A stretch of DNA of 24,766 nt from NCBI GenBank assembly GCA_049651845.1, contig JBASCW010000112.1:1-24766 (forward strand), read 5' to 3'. Made by a program: the position numbers and the translations under genes. Numbering within the stretch: the first letter of the stretch is position 1; each line of letters starts with the position of its first letter. The notes under the pieces were generated by a model, which had not been told where the DNA came from, searched no databases, and saw only the letters and a list, made by a program, of their open reading frames with translations. This DNA comes from RBG-16-66-20 sp049651845. GTDB taxonomy: Bacteria > Pseudomonadota > Gammaproteobacteria > Burkholderiales > SG8-39. Below are positions 1 through 8,233 of this stretch, in pieces.

Positions 1-186
1 AACGAATTCGTGAAACCCTGCCGACGTATGAACACCACGATATGTAGTCTGGAACACCGCCAGTGAGCGCTATCTTGTGTGCCACTTGATGCTGCGATGA
101 CATGAAAATCAGTTTTTCAACGGCCTGTTAGGGGCTGTTGCTGGCCCCCTCGGGCGCGTAACATTACCCTTCGTCCACTAGGGGGG
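1..186. other. Left-edge non-coding stretch
   Basis: I see no supportable gene here. Reading from the window edge, one forward frame stays open for 21 codons and another for 14, so either could be the last residues of a gene lying outside the window, but neither is recognisable. A GGGGC (131-135) and GCCCC (144-148) pair could form a 5-bp stem with an 8-base loop; no T-run follows it, so it is not a convincing terminator. No clear sigma-70 promoter was found for the gene that follows. Confidence 0.4.
181..186 (+). promoter_or_regulatory. Ribosome binding site that favours the second ATG
   Basis: A run of six G, preceded by CTA, touches the ATG at 187 with no spacing but lies six bases ahead of the in-frame ATG at 193. 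Normal Shine-Dalgarno spacing therefore favours 193. The shorter protein also begins with a more typical signal peptide start (MKILRIALALL). Confidence 0.45.
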
Positions 187-192
187 ATGGCC

Positions 193-648
193 ATGAAGAT
201 TCTGAGAATTGCGCTTGCGTTGTTACTGGGCGCACTGTCGGTGACCGCGGTCGCGCAACGCGCACTGGTTCCGATCGTCGACTACAAGGACGTTACGGTA
301 GCCACAAGAAGCGGCAAGCCGGTGACGGGCGAACAGGTGAGGGACGCGATCGCTGCCGCGGGAAAGAGACTAAGTTGGGACATGGCATTCGCGGCAAATA
401 GCGGCTTGGTTGGAACGCTTGTTGTAAATAACAAGCACACGGTCTCCGTCGACATCAATGTCGCGGCCGATAAGTTTTCCGTCAAGTACCGGAATAGCAT
501 CAACATGAAGTATGGACTCTCCGGCAAGCCGCATTATGCCAATAGTGCTAACCTTGTCCCCGAAGGTGTGCCTGTCATCCACCCTGCCTACAACCAATGG
601 GTCCAGGCACTGATGACTGCAATCGACAGCGAGCTCAAGAAGCTCTGA
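193..648 (+). CDS. Small secreted protein of unknown function
   Basis: The product is 151 residues from ATG 193 (153 from ATG 187). It starts with a positively charged tip, a Leu/Ala-rich hydrophobic core and an AVA-Q junction typical of signal peptidase I cleavage, so it is probably periplasmic. The mature part has no Cys, no membrane segment and no enzyme motif I recognise. The C-terminus carries a pattern of the form YANSANLV...IHPAYNQWVQAL, followed by a short acidic/basic helix ending in KKL. I have an impression of small proteobacterial exported proteins with a similar IHxxYNxWVxxL ending, but cannot name a family. It sits 77 bases ahead of the polyene operon on the same strand. Its coding sequence is noticeably less GC-rich than the operon, so it is probably a separate unit. 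The gene is likely real because of the signal peptide and good codon structure; its function is unknown. Confidence 0.7.
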   Translation: MKILRIALALLLGALSVTAVAQRALVPIVDYKDVTVATRSGKPVTGEQVRDAIAAAGKRLSWDMAFAANSGLVGTLVVNNKHTVSVDINVAADKFSVKYRNSINMKYGLSGKPHYANSANLVPEGVPVIHPAYNQWVQALMTAIDSELKKL

Positions 649-662
649 AGTCCGCTGCATAT

Positions 663-692
663 TTGATCGAATTTGTGGGGACTGTCATCTAT
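663..692 (+). promoter_or_regulatory. Possible weak sigma-70 promoter for the polyene operon
   Basis: TTGATC (663-668) and ATCTAT (687-692) are 18 bases apart in the only intergenic gap ahead of the operon. The match to TTGACA/TATAAT is partial at both boxes. A start near 699 would give a leader of about 27 bases to the TTG start at 726. This is inferred from position more than from sequence strength. Confidence 0.25.
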
Positions 693-725
693 GGTTCCAG
701 CAACGATTTAGGCAGACGAGATTAA

Positions 726-1022
726 TTGTCACCCGTTCTACAAAACGATGTTCGGGAGTCAGGCGAGCGGGCGTTCGAACTCGAGGTCGCACTGCTGATT
801 GCGAGTGTAGTGAATCTCGATTGCGCGCCTGAGCAGATCGACCCGACCGCGCCATTGTTTGGCGACGGTCTCGGCCTCGATTCCATCGACCTGCTGGAAA
901 TCGCGCTGACCATTTCGCAGACCTACGGCTTCTCGCTGCGGTCCGACGATCCGGACAATCGCCGCATCTTTTCGTCCTTGCGTGCATTCGCCGCCCACAT
1001 CGCGCAACACCGCAAGAAGTAG
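726..1022 (+). CDS. Acyl carrier protein of aryl-polyene-type cluster
   Basis: This 98-residue protein should carry the growing acyl chain as a thioester on a phosphopantetheine arm in the cytoplasm. The attachment motif GDGLGLDSIDLLE spans residues 47-59, with Ser53 as the modified residue; the preceding DPTAPLF is typical of polyene and fatty-acid carrier proteins. The only start available is TTG at 726: an in-frame TAA lies directly before it (723-725), and the next in-frame GTG falls inside the first helix of the fold. No strong Shine-Dalgarno sequence is visible, so translation may be weak. It is the first gene of the operon and the membrane-protein gene starts 4 bases after its stop. 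Described aryl polyene clusters normally encode two carrier proteins (ApeE and ApeF); only this one is present, and I cannot say which of the two it matches. Confidence 0.88.
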   Translation: MSPVLQNDVRESGERAFELEVALLIASVVNLDCAPEQIDPTAPLFGDGLGLDSIDLLEIALTISQTYGFSLRSDDPDNRRIFSSLRAFAAHIAQHRKK

Positions 1023-1026
1023 AGCC

Positions 1027-1659
1027 ATGACCAGCGGGGACGGGGTGTGGCTCCGCCGGTCCATCCTGCTGCTCCTCTGTGCATGGCCGGTCGCCCTGCA
1101 CTACTCGATCCTGTTCGCTTCGCCGGAGTGGCCCGCCAGGGTCAATGGGATTGCTGCTGGGGTCGGCGTGCTGATCGCCAGCATCGCTGCCAGCAGCCAT
1201 GGCACTCGAATCCTTGCCGCGGCGATCTTCGTGCTCCTCGCCGCCGCTCTCGTCCTCTCACCGCAGCTGCTCCTGTTCGCCCCGCCGGTGCTAATCAACG
1301 GGGCGCTCGCCGCGGTATTCGCCGCCAGCCTGCGCGCAGGACGTGAGCCGCTCATCGGCGTCTTTGCAAGCCTCGAGCACGGCGCGCTGCCTCCGGACCT
1401 AGCCCGGCATGCCAGGCTGATCACATGGTGCTGGGCGCTGCTGCTGGCCGCGATCGCGATCATGTCGCTCGCGCTTGCCGCGTGGGCGCCGATGGAGACC
1501 TGGTCGCTCTTCGTCAATGTTGTGGGCTACCTGTTGATTGGAATTCTGTTTGCCGGCGAATACCTCTACCGGCGCGTGCGCTTTCGCCATTACCGGCATG
1601 CCTCTCTGCCAGCGATGATTCGCAACATCAGGCGCGTTAATCTTTTTGCTCGCAGATGA
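1027..1659 (+). CDS. apeG: COG4648-type integral membrane protein (ApeG-like)
   Basis: This 210-residue protein is dominated by hydrophobic helices: roughly residues 12-32, 38-55, 60-78, 80-97, 130-152 and 158-178. A basic cytoplasmic tail follows (YRRVRFRHYRH...RNIRRVNLFARR). That layout, and the position between a carrier protein and an adenylating ligase, fits ApeG/COG4648, a conserved but biochemically uncharacterised membrane component of aryl polyene clusters. Start ATG 1027 is 4 bases after the carrier protein stop; an upstream in-frame ATG at 982 would lie inside the carrier gene and is unlikely. The stop overlaps the next start in an ATGA. A role in anchoring the synthase to the inner membrane is inference only. 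Confidence 0.8.
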   Translation: MTSGDGVWLRRSILLLLCAWPVALHYSILFASPEWPARVNGIAAGVGVLIASIAASSHGTRILAAAIFVLLAAALVLSPQLLLFAPPVLINGALAAVFAASLRAGREPLIGVFASLEHGALPPDLARHARLITWCWALLLAAIAIMSLALAAWAPMETWSLFVNVVGYLLIGILFAGEYLYRRVRFRHYRHASLPAMIRNIRRVNLFARR

Positions 1660-3269
1660 ACGGGGCGGCCTCGGCTCCCCTCATCTCCGGCTTTACGCCG
1701 GGCGCCGCAATGGGCTGGCGCGCGGGCGCCCCAGTCAGGTTCGAGCAATTCCTACACGCGGCCGCGTCGCTCGCCCACCGCCTGCCGCCTGGCGGTCGTT
1801 GCATCAACGTCTGCGAGGATCGCTTGAATTTCATGGTTGGATTCGCCGCCTGCCTGATGGCGAGATCAGTCACGCTGCTGCCGCAAAGCCGGGCGCCGGC
1901 GGTCTTGCGCGAAATCGCCGACCGGTACCCGGGCGCCTGCCGTCTCGCGGACGTCGGCGGACCCTGGGAATTCGGCGAGCATCTCGAGATCGGCTCTTGG
2001 CCGGAGCGGCTGGAACCCTGCCAGGTTCCGGCGATTCCCATGGCTCAGGCGGCCGTCGTCCTGTTTACATCGGGTACGACCGGCGCGCCGAGCCCACACG
2101 CCAAAACCTGGGGCTCGCTTGTCGGGGGTGCGCACGCCCTGCGCGCACGGGTACCGAAAGTCGCGGGTGCGACCATTGTCGGCGCCGTTCCGCCGCAGCA
2201 CATGTGGGGGCTGGAGACGACCGTCATGCTGCCGCTCCAAAGCGGCTGCGCGGTTCATGCAGCATGCCCGCTGCTGCCGGCCGAGATCGCAGCAGCCCTT
2301 ACACAGCTGACGGCGCCGCGCTGGCTGGTAGCGACACCGGCGCACCTGCGAGCCTGCGCGCTTTCGAGCGAGCACCTGCCACCGCTCTCGGGCGTGCTGT
2401 GCTCGACCGCGCCGCTGCCCGAGGAAATTGCGCGGCGCATAGAAGAACTCGGTGGCGCGTCGGTAATCGAAATCTACGGCAGCACCGAGACCGGTGCCAT
2501 CGCCACCCGGCTCACCGCGCACACGCAGGTCTTCTCTTCGGTCGAAGGGATCGAGATATGCACCGGCGACGGGCGAGCCATTGCGCGAGGCGGACACCTG
2601 TCCGCCCCGGTCGCGCTGAACGACCTCCTGCTCGACGTCGGCCGCGGGCAATTCACGGTCCAGGGTCGTATCGCCGACGTTGTGAAAATTGGCGGTTCGC
2701 GCAACTCGCTCGCTGCGCTCACCGCCGAGCTTAACCGGGTGCCCGGGGTGATCGACGGCGCGTACTGGCTGCCGGATTCCGCAGGTAGCGAGCCACGCCT
2801 GATGGCGTTTGCGGTGGCCCCCGGAGTCGAGCGCGCAGCGATCATCGGGCACCTGCGCCGGCGCATCGACCCGGTTTTTCTGCCGCGGCCGCTGGTGCTG
2901 GTAGATGCGCTGCCGCGCAATGCCGCGGGCAAGCTGACGCGCGATGCTCTCAAGGCGCTCGCGATCGCAGAACAGGATTGGCAAGTCGTCGCCGAATCGC
3001 ATCCAGCGCTGGCAGGTCATTTTCCCGGCGACCCCATCGTTCCCGGCGCTTGGCTGCTGGCCCTGGTGGAGCGTGCCGCTCGGCAGCGCTTTGGCGACGA
3101 CTTTCGCGTGCTTGCGATCCCCGCCGCAAGTTTTCGCGCGCCACTTCGGCCGCAAGAGGCATTCCGAATCCTGCTCGAGCAGCGCGCGCCGGACCGAGTC
3201 GCGTTCAGGATCGAAGGCAGGTCCGACCTGTTCGCCCACGGCACGTTGGTCGTGGAAGGCGCCCCATGA
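1656..3269 (+). CDS. apeH: Aryl acid adenylating ligase fused to hot-dog dehydratase (ApeH-ApeI)
   Basis: This is a two-domain protein of 537 residues. Residues 1-435 are an AMP-forming ligase: P-loop FTSGTTG (137-143), YGSTETG (274-280), GRIADVVKIGG (337-347) and the C-terminal catalytic lysine in NAAGKLTRD (Lys426). In aryl polyene clusters this enzyme activates an aryl acid (4-hydroxybenzoate in characterised systems) and loads it on the carrier protein. Residues 440-537 are a FabZ/ApeI-like hot-dog domain with AGHFPGDPIVPG (453-464) and catalytic His455. The acidic residue that FabZ carries five positions after PG is Ala469 here, so this half-site needs a partner (see ApeP). ApeH and ApeI are separate genes in the enterobacterial cluster; here they are one chain. 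It overlaps both neighbours by ATGA. I am confident of the domains; the exact starter acid cannot be read from the sequence. Confidence 0.9.
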   Translation: MNGAASAPLISGFTPGAAMGWRAGAPVRFEQFLHAAASLAHRLPPGGRCINVCEDRLNFMVGFAACLMARSVTLLPQSRAPAVLREIADRYPGACRLADVGGPWEFGEHLEIGSWPERLEPCQVPAIPMAQAAVVLFTSGTTGAPSPHAKTWGSLVGGAHALRARVPKVAGATIVGAVPPQHMWGLETTVMLPLQSGCAVHAACPLLPAEIAAALTQLTAPRWLVATPAHLRACALSSEHLPPLSGVLCSTAPLPEEIARRIEELGGASVIEIYGSTETGAIATRLTAHTQVFSSVEGIEICTGDGRAIARGGHLSAPVALNDLLLDVGRGQFTVQGRIADVVKIGGSRNSLAALTAELNRVPGVIDGAYWLPDSAGSEPRLMAFAVAPGVERAAIIGHLRRRIDPVFLPRPLVLVDALPRNAAGKLTRDALKALAIAEQDWQVVAESHPALAGHFPGDPIVPGAWLLALVERAARQRFGDDFRVLAIPAASFRAPLRPQEAFRILLEQRAPDRVAFRIEGRSDLFAHGTLVVEGAP

Positions 3270-4159
3270 GCGCAACCTGGCTTGAGCAACGAGAACGCGG
3301 CAGCTTCGCCGCGCTGAACCTCATCTCTTGGCTTACCCGCGTGTTGGGTAGGCGTACCGGGCGGATCCTGCTGGTACCGATCTGCTGGTATTTCGTCGTC
3401 TTCCTGCCGCGCGCGCGGCGCGCATCGCGCGCCTTCCTGGCGCGCATCCTCGGCACCCCGATCGGGTTAACCGAGGTATTCCGCCATTTCCACGTCTTTG
3501 CGTGCACGCTTCTCGACCGCGTCGAAATGCTGTCGAAAGGAAGCGCCCGTTTCGACATCCGCATCCACAACGACGCGGCGCTGGCGGCGATCCTCGCGCG
3601 CGGCCGCGGCTGCCTGCTTCTCGGTTCCCATCTAGGCAGCTTCGAGATCCTGCGTGCCTATGGCGAGCGGCAGCAGCGCCTAACGGTAAACCTCGTCATG
3701 CATGAAGACAATGCGCGCGTGATGGGTCGCTGGATGCACCGCATGGCGCCGGAACTTGCCGTACGCATCATCGCTCCGGGCACGCCGCAGACTCTGCTGC
3801 GCGTGCGCGAGTGCCTAGAGCGGGGCGAGATCGTCGCCATGCTGGGCGACCGGCCGTTCGGCAGCGAGCGGATGGTGCGCTGCCGTTTTCTCGGCGGCGA
3901 CGCCGCGTTTCCGTCCGGACCCATGCTGACCGCGGCAGTGCTCGGTATTCCGGTGGTTGCTTTCTTCTGCCTCTATCACGACGATCTCCGCTACGACGTG
4001 TATTTCGAGGTGCTCGCCGAACGCGTGGTCCTCGCCGACGGACCGCGCGACGCCGCGCTCCTGCCCTGGGTAGAGCGCTACGTGCTCCATCTGGAAGCCT
4101 ATGCCCGCCTCGCGCCTTACAACTGGTTTAATTTCTATGATTTCTGGGAAGACACGTGA
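3266..4159 (+). CDS. LpxL/HtrB-family acyltransferase
   Basis: This 297-residue protein belongs to the lysophospholipid / lipid A acyltransferase superfamily. A hydrophobic anchor spans about residues 33-48, and the catalytic HX4E motif is GSHLGSFE with His122 and Glu127. Downstream, MLGDRPFG and the GxPVVAFF-like segment match the LpxL/HtrB substrate-binding core. It should act on the cytoplasmic face of the inner membrane. In aryl polyene clusters such enzymes are thought to help transfer the finished polyene to a lipid or glycolipid carrier. In enterobacterial clusters one large protein (ApeJ) combines glycosyltransferase and acyltransferase; here the glycosyltransferase is a separate gene at the end of the operon. 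Start ATG 3266 overlaps the upstream TGA (ATGA) and its own TGA overlaps the next GTG. Confidence 0.85.
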   Translation: MSATWLEQRERGSFAALNLISWLTRVLGRRTGRILLVPICWYFVVFLPRARRASRAFLARILGTPIGLTEVFRHFHVFACTLLDRVEMLSKGSARFDIRIHNDAALAAILARGRGCLLLGSHLGSFEILRAYGERQQRLTVNLVMHEDNARVMGRWMHRMAPELAVRIIAPGTPQTLLRVRECLERGEIVAMLGDRPFGSERMVRCRFLGGDAAFPSGPMLTAAVLGIPVVAFFCLYHDDLRYDVYFEVLAERVVLADGPRDAALLPWVERYVLHLEAYARLAPYNWFNFYDFWEDT

Positions 4160-4731
4160 AAACGCGCCTGGCTTACCTGTTGCTCGCGGCACTATGGACG
4201 CTGCCGGCGAGCGCCACGGACCTCGACCTCGCCGACCTGATGGCGCTGCTCGCGGGCGTAGCGTCGGCAACGGACAGCTTCATTGAAAGCAAGCAGAGCG
4301 CCCTTTTGAGCGCGCCGCTGATACTGAAAGGCAAGCTGATCTACGGCAGGCCGGACCGCCTCGAGAAGCACGTCCTCAGCCCCTACGAGGAATACACCGT
4401 CATCGCCGGGGGCGCAGTGAGCATCGAAAACCGCACGTTGAAGCAAAAGAAGTACTTCAACTTGTCGAGTTCCACGTCGGCCGCGGCGCTGATCGAGGGC
4501 ATGCGCGCGACGCTTGCGGGAGATGTCCCTGCCCTTGAGCGGCATTACGGCGTCCGGTTGGAAGGTTCGCAGGATGCATGGCTGCTCACGCTGACGCCGC
4601 GCGACGAGAAGCTGACCGCGTTGGTGACCCGTATCCGTATCGCTGGCGCGCGCGCGCGCCTCAAGCGTATCGAGGTAGACGAAAGTTCGGGCGATCAGTC
4701 CGTGATGCTGATCGGCCCGGCGACACCGTGA
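4156..4731 (+). CDS. apeL: LolA-like outer-membrane lipid carrier (ApeL-like)
   Basis: This 191-residue exported protein has a signal peptide ending near residue 20 (LPASA, then TDL). The body has the LolA/LolB-like beta-barrel pattern: an alternating-strand region with FIESKQSALLSAPLILKGKLIYGRPDRLEKHV, where LolA proteins have the characteristic F...Q.....L...L...G.L....P..L. LolA-like proteins shield acyl chains while crossing the periplasm, so this one probably moves the lipid-linked polyene to the outer membrane. The start is GTG 4156, within a GTGA overlap with the acyltransferase stop. Its stop overlaps the GTG start of the exporter, which supports joint function. It is not the housekeeping LolA; cluster context defines it. 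Confidence 0.82.
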   Translation: MKTRLAYLLLAALWTLPASATDLDLADLMALLAGVASATDSFIESKQSALLSAPLILKGKLIYGRPDRLEKHVLSPYEEYTVIAGGAVSIENRTLKQKKYFNLSSSTSAAALIEGMRATLAGDVPALERHYGVRLEGSQDAWLLTLTPRDEKLTALVTRIRIAGARARLKRIEVDESSGDQSVMLIGPATP

Positions 4732-7070
4732 GCCGCGGCGGCCGCGAGGCGGTCGCCGCGTGGCTGATCCTGGTCGCGGCTTGCGGGTTCTGGCTGACGC
4801 AGCGGCTAGTGCTCACCACGGACATGAGCGCATTTCTGCCGCAGGCTGCGACATCAGCACAAGAAATCCTCATCGGCCAGATGCGCAGCGGCGTCACCTC
4901 ACGGTTGCTGTTGATGGCGATCGAGGGCGCCAGCGAAGGGGAACTGGCGAAGGCAAGCGCCGGCCTGGCCGATCGGCTCGCCCGCAGCGGGCAGTTCGAG
5001 ACGGTGGCGAATGGAGACGCGGCGCGCGCCACCAGGGACCTCGAGCGGATTTTCGCGCTGCGCTACGCATTGAGTCCCGGCGTCAGCGCAGAACGGTTCA
5101 CCGCCGAGGGACTGCGAGCCGCGCTGCAAGAATCCCTGGCGTTGCTGGCTTCCCCGCTCAGCGCCCAGTTCCGGAGCCGCTTGCCACAGGACCCCACTGG
5201 CGAGTCTCTTCGCCTGGCGCGCCTGTTCGCCAGGCCTGGCGGTCCCGTCTCGCGGCGTGGTGTCTGGTTTTCCGGCGACGACAGACGCGCGCTGCTGATT
5301 GCGCAGACGCGCGCCCCGGGCTTCGATCTGAACGCGCAGGCGGTGGCCATCGCGACCATTCACGAGGCATACGCAAAAATAGCCCCGTCGGGAGCGCTAC
5401 TGCGTCTTGCCGGCCCCGGGGTGGCCGCGGTCAGTGCGCGCGCCACGGTCGAGCGCGACGCCGCGCGATCCGCGACAATTGCGACGATCGGCATTCTTCT
5501 GCTGCTCCTGTTCGTATACCGCTCTCCGCTTCCCGCGGTCTTTTCGGCGCTACCGGCGGCCAGCGGCCTGCTCGCGGGCGTCACTGCCGTGAGTCTGTGG
5601 TTCGGCTCGGTCCATGGCATCACGTTGGGCTTTGCAGCCATCCTGATCGGCGAAGCCGTGGATTATCCGACCTACCTCTACGCGCAGGCCGGCCGCGGCG
5701 AAGCGCTCGACGCGACCCTCAACAGGATCGGCGTCACGTTGCGCTTGGCGGTTCTCACCACCGCCTGCGGCGCAATGTCGATGCTGCTTTCCAGTTTCAA
5801 CGGCCTCGCGCAGCTTGGCTTCCTCACCATCGTAGGTGTGATCGTCGCGGGCCTGGTCACGCGCTGGGTGCTGCCGGCGCTGACGCCGGCCGGGATCCTC
5901 GAGCGCAAACTGGCGCTGCCGCAACTCGACATTCCCCGCTCCTGGAAGCTCGGGGCCGGCGTTGTCTGGCTGACCGTCGCGGCGCTCTCTTGCGCCGCGC
6001 TGTTCGCGATAGCGCGCAACGAGCGGCTCTGGGACGATGATCTGTCGAACCTCACACCGATACCGGAAGAGCTGAAAGCGCTCGACCGGAATCTGCGCTC
6101 GCAACTGGGCGCGCCCGATCCACGCCATCTGGTGATCGTCACCGGACCGGACCGAGAGAGCGTCCTGCGGAGGAGCGAGCGGCTTTCTCAGGTGCTCGAC
6201 ACGATGGTGGCGGCCGGCGGGATCGGCGGATACGAGCTGGCGGCGCGTATCCTGCCGAGTGCAAAGACCCAGCAGGAACGCCGCGCCGCGCTACCCGATG
6301 CCAGAACGCTCGCTGCAAATCTCGAGCGGGCCATGGCGGGCCTGCCGTTCCGCCCTGGCGCATTTGCACCGTTCTTGGCTGACGTCGAGCGCGCGCGCAA
6401 CCAGCCGTCGATGACGCCCGAATCGCTGAACGGGACCGCCTTTGGAACGCGCATCGGATTGCTTCTGTTCCCGGCCGTCGGAGACTGGGTCGCGCTGGTC
6501 CCAATCTCCAGTGCGCGCGACCCCGTTGCGCTGGCCGCCGCGCTGCGCGCGAGCGGCGACGCCAGCGTACGGCTGCTCGACCTAAAAGGGGAAGCTGACG
6601 CGCTGGTGGCCGGTTACCGCGCGGAAGCTCTCCGACTGCTTGGCATCGGCCTGTTTTGCATCGCTCTGCTGATCTACGCCGGGTCGAGAAGCCTTACCGC
6701 AACCGCCCGGGTTCTCGCGCCGGTGCTCGCCGCGGCGCTCCTGGACGTGGCGACCCTCTCCTGCGCCGGCGTGCAGCTCACTCTGTTCCACCTCGTCGCG
6801 CTGCTACTGGTGGTCGGTGTCGGCACCAACTACTCGCTATTCTTCAACCGGCCGCACGCCGACCGCCGGGAACGCGCGCTCACGCTACTTTCCCTTGCCG
6901 CGGCAAGCTCCGCGACGCTCATGTCGGCATTGGCCCTTGCGGGCAGCGGCACGCCCGTGCTGCGCGCCATCGGCGTGACGGTCGCCATAGGCACGATATA
7001 TGCGCTGGCGCTCTCGGCGCTACTTGCGCCGCGCGCTGACGGCGATGCGAGCGGTGGCACAAGCTTATGA
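4728..7070 (+). CDS. apeM: MMPL/RND-family exporter (ApeM-like)
   Basis: The product is 780 residues from GTG 4728, which overlaps the LolA-like stop as GTGA. The layout is that of an MMPL pump made of two similar halves. Each half has one N-terminal membrane helix (about residues 9-27 and 404-426), a large periplasmic domain, and then a bundle of five helices. The first bundle begins near residue 245 (ATIGILLLLLFVYRS) and holds GEAVDYPTYLYA, the position of the polar residues used for proton coupling; the matching place in the second half is VGVGTNYSLFF. MMPL proteins export lipids and polyketide-lipid conjugates, so this is the likely inner-membrane exporter handing product to the LolA-like carrier. 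A longer reading frame exists upstream but would lie within the previous gene. No ApeN-type lipoprotein follows; the next gene is the ketosynthase. Confidence 0.88.
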   Translation: MSRGGREAVAAWLILVAACGFWLTQRLVLTTDMSAFLPQAATSAQEILIGQMRSGVTSRLLLMAIEGASEGELAKASAGLADRLARSGQFETVANGDAARATRDLERIFALRYALSPGVSAERFTAEGLRAALQESLALLASPLSAQFRSRLPQDPTGESLRLARLFARPGGPVSRRGVWFSGDDRRALLIAQTRAPGFDLNAQAVAIATIHEAYAKIAPSGALLRLAGPGVAAVSARATVERDAARSATIATIGILLLLLFVYRSPLPAVFSALPAASGLLAGVTAVSLWFGSVHGITLGFAAILIGEAVDYPTYLYAQAGRGEALDATLNRIGVTLRLAVLTTACGAMSMLLSSFNGLAQLGFLTIVGVIVAGLVTRWVLPALTPAGILERKLALPQLDIPRSWKLGAGVVWLTVAALSCAALFAIARNERLWDDDLSNLTPIPEELKALDRNLRSQLGAPDPRHLVIVTGPDRESVLRRSERLSQVLDTMVAAGGIGGYELAARILPSAKTQQERRAALPDARTLAANLERAMAGLPFRPGAFAPFLADVERARNQPSMTPESLNGTAFGTRIGLLLFPAVGDWVALVPISSARDPVALAAALRASGDASVRLLDLKGEADALVAGYRAEALRLLGIGLFCIALLIYAGSRSLTATARVLAPVLAAALLDVATLSCAGVQLTLFHLVALLLVVGVGTNYSLFFNRPHADRRERALTLLSLAAASSATLMSALALAGSGTPVLRAIGVTVAIGTIYALALSALLAPRADGDASGGTSL

Positions 7071-8233
7071 GACCGCTCTTCGCTACCGCGTTCACGCTGG
7101 CCTGCGCGCTTGGCCGCGGCACCGCACCGGCCATCGAAGCACTTCGCGCCGAGCGCGGCGGGCTGCGCCGCAACGATTTCCTGGACAGCGCGCTGGACAC
7201 CTGGATCGGATGCGTTGAAGGACTGCAGGACAATACACCGGTCAGCCGCGTGCACCGGATCGCGCAGGCGGGGCTGGATGCGGACGGTTTCGGCGCCGAC
7301 ACCGTGCGCGCGCGCGACACGCTGGCACCAGACCGGATCGGCGTTTTCATCGGCACCAGCAGTTCCGGCATGCTGCAAGGTGAGCTTGCCTACCGCAACC
7401 GTCTGCCAGGATCCGGCGCGCTACCCGCGGATCTGAGCTATCGCGACAGCTTCAACATGTATGCGCCGGCGGAATACGTGCGCGCGCAACTCGCTTTAGA
7501 GGGCCCGGCCAACGTCATCTCCACTGCCTGCTCATCCGGCGCCAAGGCTTTCGCGGCTGCGCACCGTGCGATCGAAGCCGGACTGTGCGATGCAGCAGTG
7601 GTGGGCGGCGTGGAAACGCTGTGCCTGACCACGTTGCACGGCTTTGCTTCCCTTGAACTGCTCTCAAGCGAGCCCTGCCGGCCGTGCGATGCCGGGCGCA
7701 GCGGGATCTCCCTCGGCGAAGGCGCGGCTTTCGTGCTGCTGGAAAGACATGACCGCACGGGCGAGGGGCTGGCGCTGCTCGGCTACGGCGAAAGTGCCGA
7801 TGCACACCACATGTCCACGCCTCACCCGCAGGGCTTGGGCGCAGCCCTTGCAATGCGCGCAGCACTGGATCGCGCCGGGGTTGCCGCGAGCGACGTTGAG
7901 TACGTCAACCTGCACGGCACCGGTACGCGCAACAACGACGCCGCTGAAGACGCGGCCATTCGCTCGGTATTCGGCGAGCGGGTCGCCTGCAGCGGAACCA
8001 AGGGCTGGACCGGACACGCGCTGGGGGCCGCCGGTGCGATCGAAGCCGTGCTGACGCTCCTTTGTCTGCGCCATGGTCACATACCCGGCACACTCAATAC
8101 GCGCGAGCTCGATCCGGACATCAAATCGAACGTTCTCCTGAAGGGACGGCAGGTGCCGCTGAAGCTCGCGCTTTCCAACTCTTTCGGTTTCGGTGGCAGC
8201 AATTGCTCGTTGTTGTTCGGGAGAACGCATTGA
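7067..8233 (+). CDS. apeO: Beta-ketoacyl-ACP synthase (ApeO-like ketosynthase)
   Basis: This 388-residue condensing enzyme elongates the acyl chain on the carrier protein by decarboxylative Claisen condensation with malonyl-ACP. The triad is complete: Cys155 in STACSSG, His283 in NLHGTGT and His317 in KGWTGHALGAAGA. The C-terminal NSFGFGGSN loop of the KAS I/II family is also present. In aryl polyene systems ApeO works as a heterodimer with the Cys-less ApeC, and the very next gene encodes an ApeC-like protein. A second ketosynthase (ApeR), normally present, is absent from the window, so either this pair does all elongation or another enzyme is supplied in trans. Start ATG 7067 forms an ATGA overlap with the exporter stop. 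Confidence 0.92.
   Translation: MRPLFATAFTLACALGRGTAPAIEALRAERGGLRRNDFLDSALDTWIGCVEGLQDNTPVSRVHRIAQAGLDADGFGADTVRARDTLAPDRIGVFIGTSSSGMLQGELAYRNRLPGSGALPADLSYRDSFNMYAPAEYVRAQLALEGPANVISTACSSGAKAFAAAHRAIEAGLCDAAVVGGVETLCLTTLHGFASLELLSSEPCRPCDAGRSGISLGEGAAFVLLERHDRTGEGLALLGYGESADAHHMSTPHPQGLGAALAMRAALDRAGVAASDVEYVNLHGTGTRNNDAAEDAAIRSVFGERVACSGTKGWTGHALGAAGAIEAVLTLLCLRHGHIPGTLNTRELDPDIKSNVLLKGRQVPLKLALSNSFGFGGSNCSLLFGRTH

Noticed and set aside
96..150. TTTTTCAACGGCCTGTTAGG region resembling an insertion sequence end
   Set aside because: No partner inverted repeat, target duplication or transposase fragment could be found nearby.
4578..4727. Upstream ATG for the MMPL exporter
   Set aside because: It would read through the LolA-like gene and adds Arg-rich sequence before the first membrane helix; GTG 4728 fits the overlap pattern.
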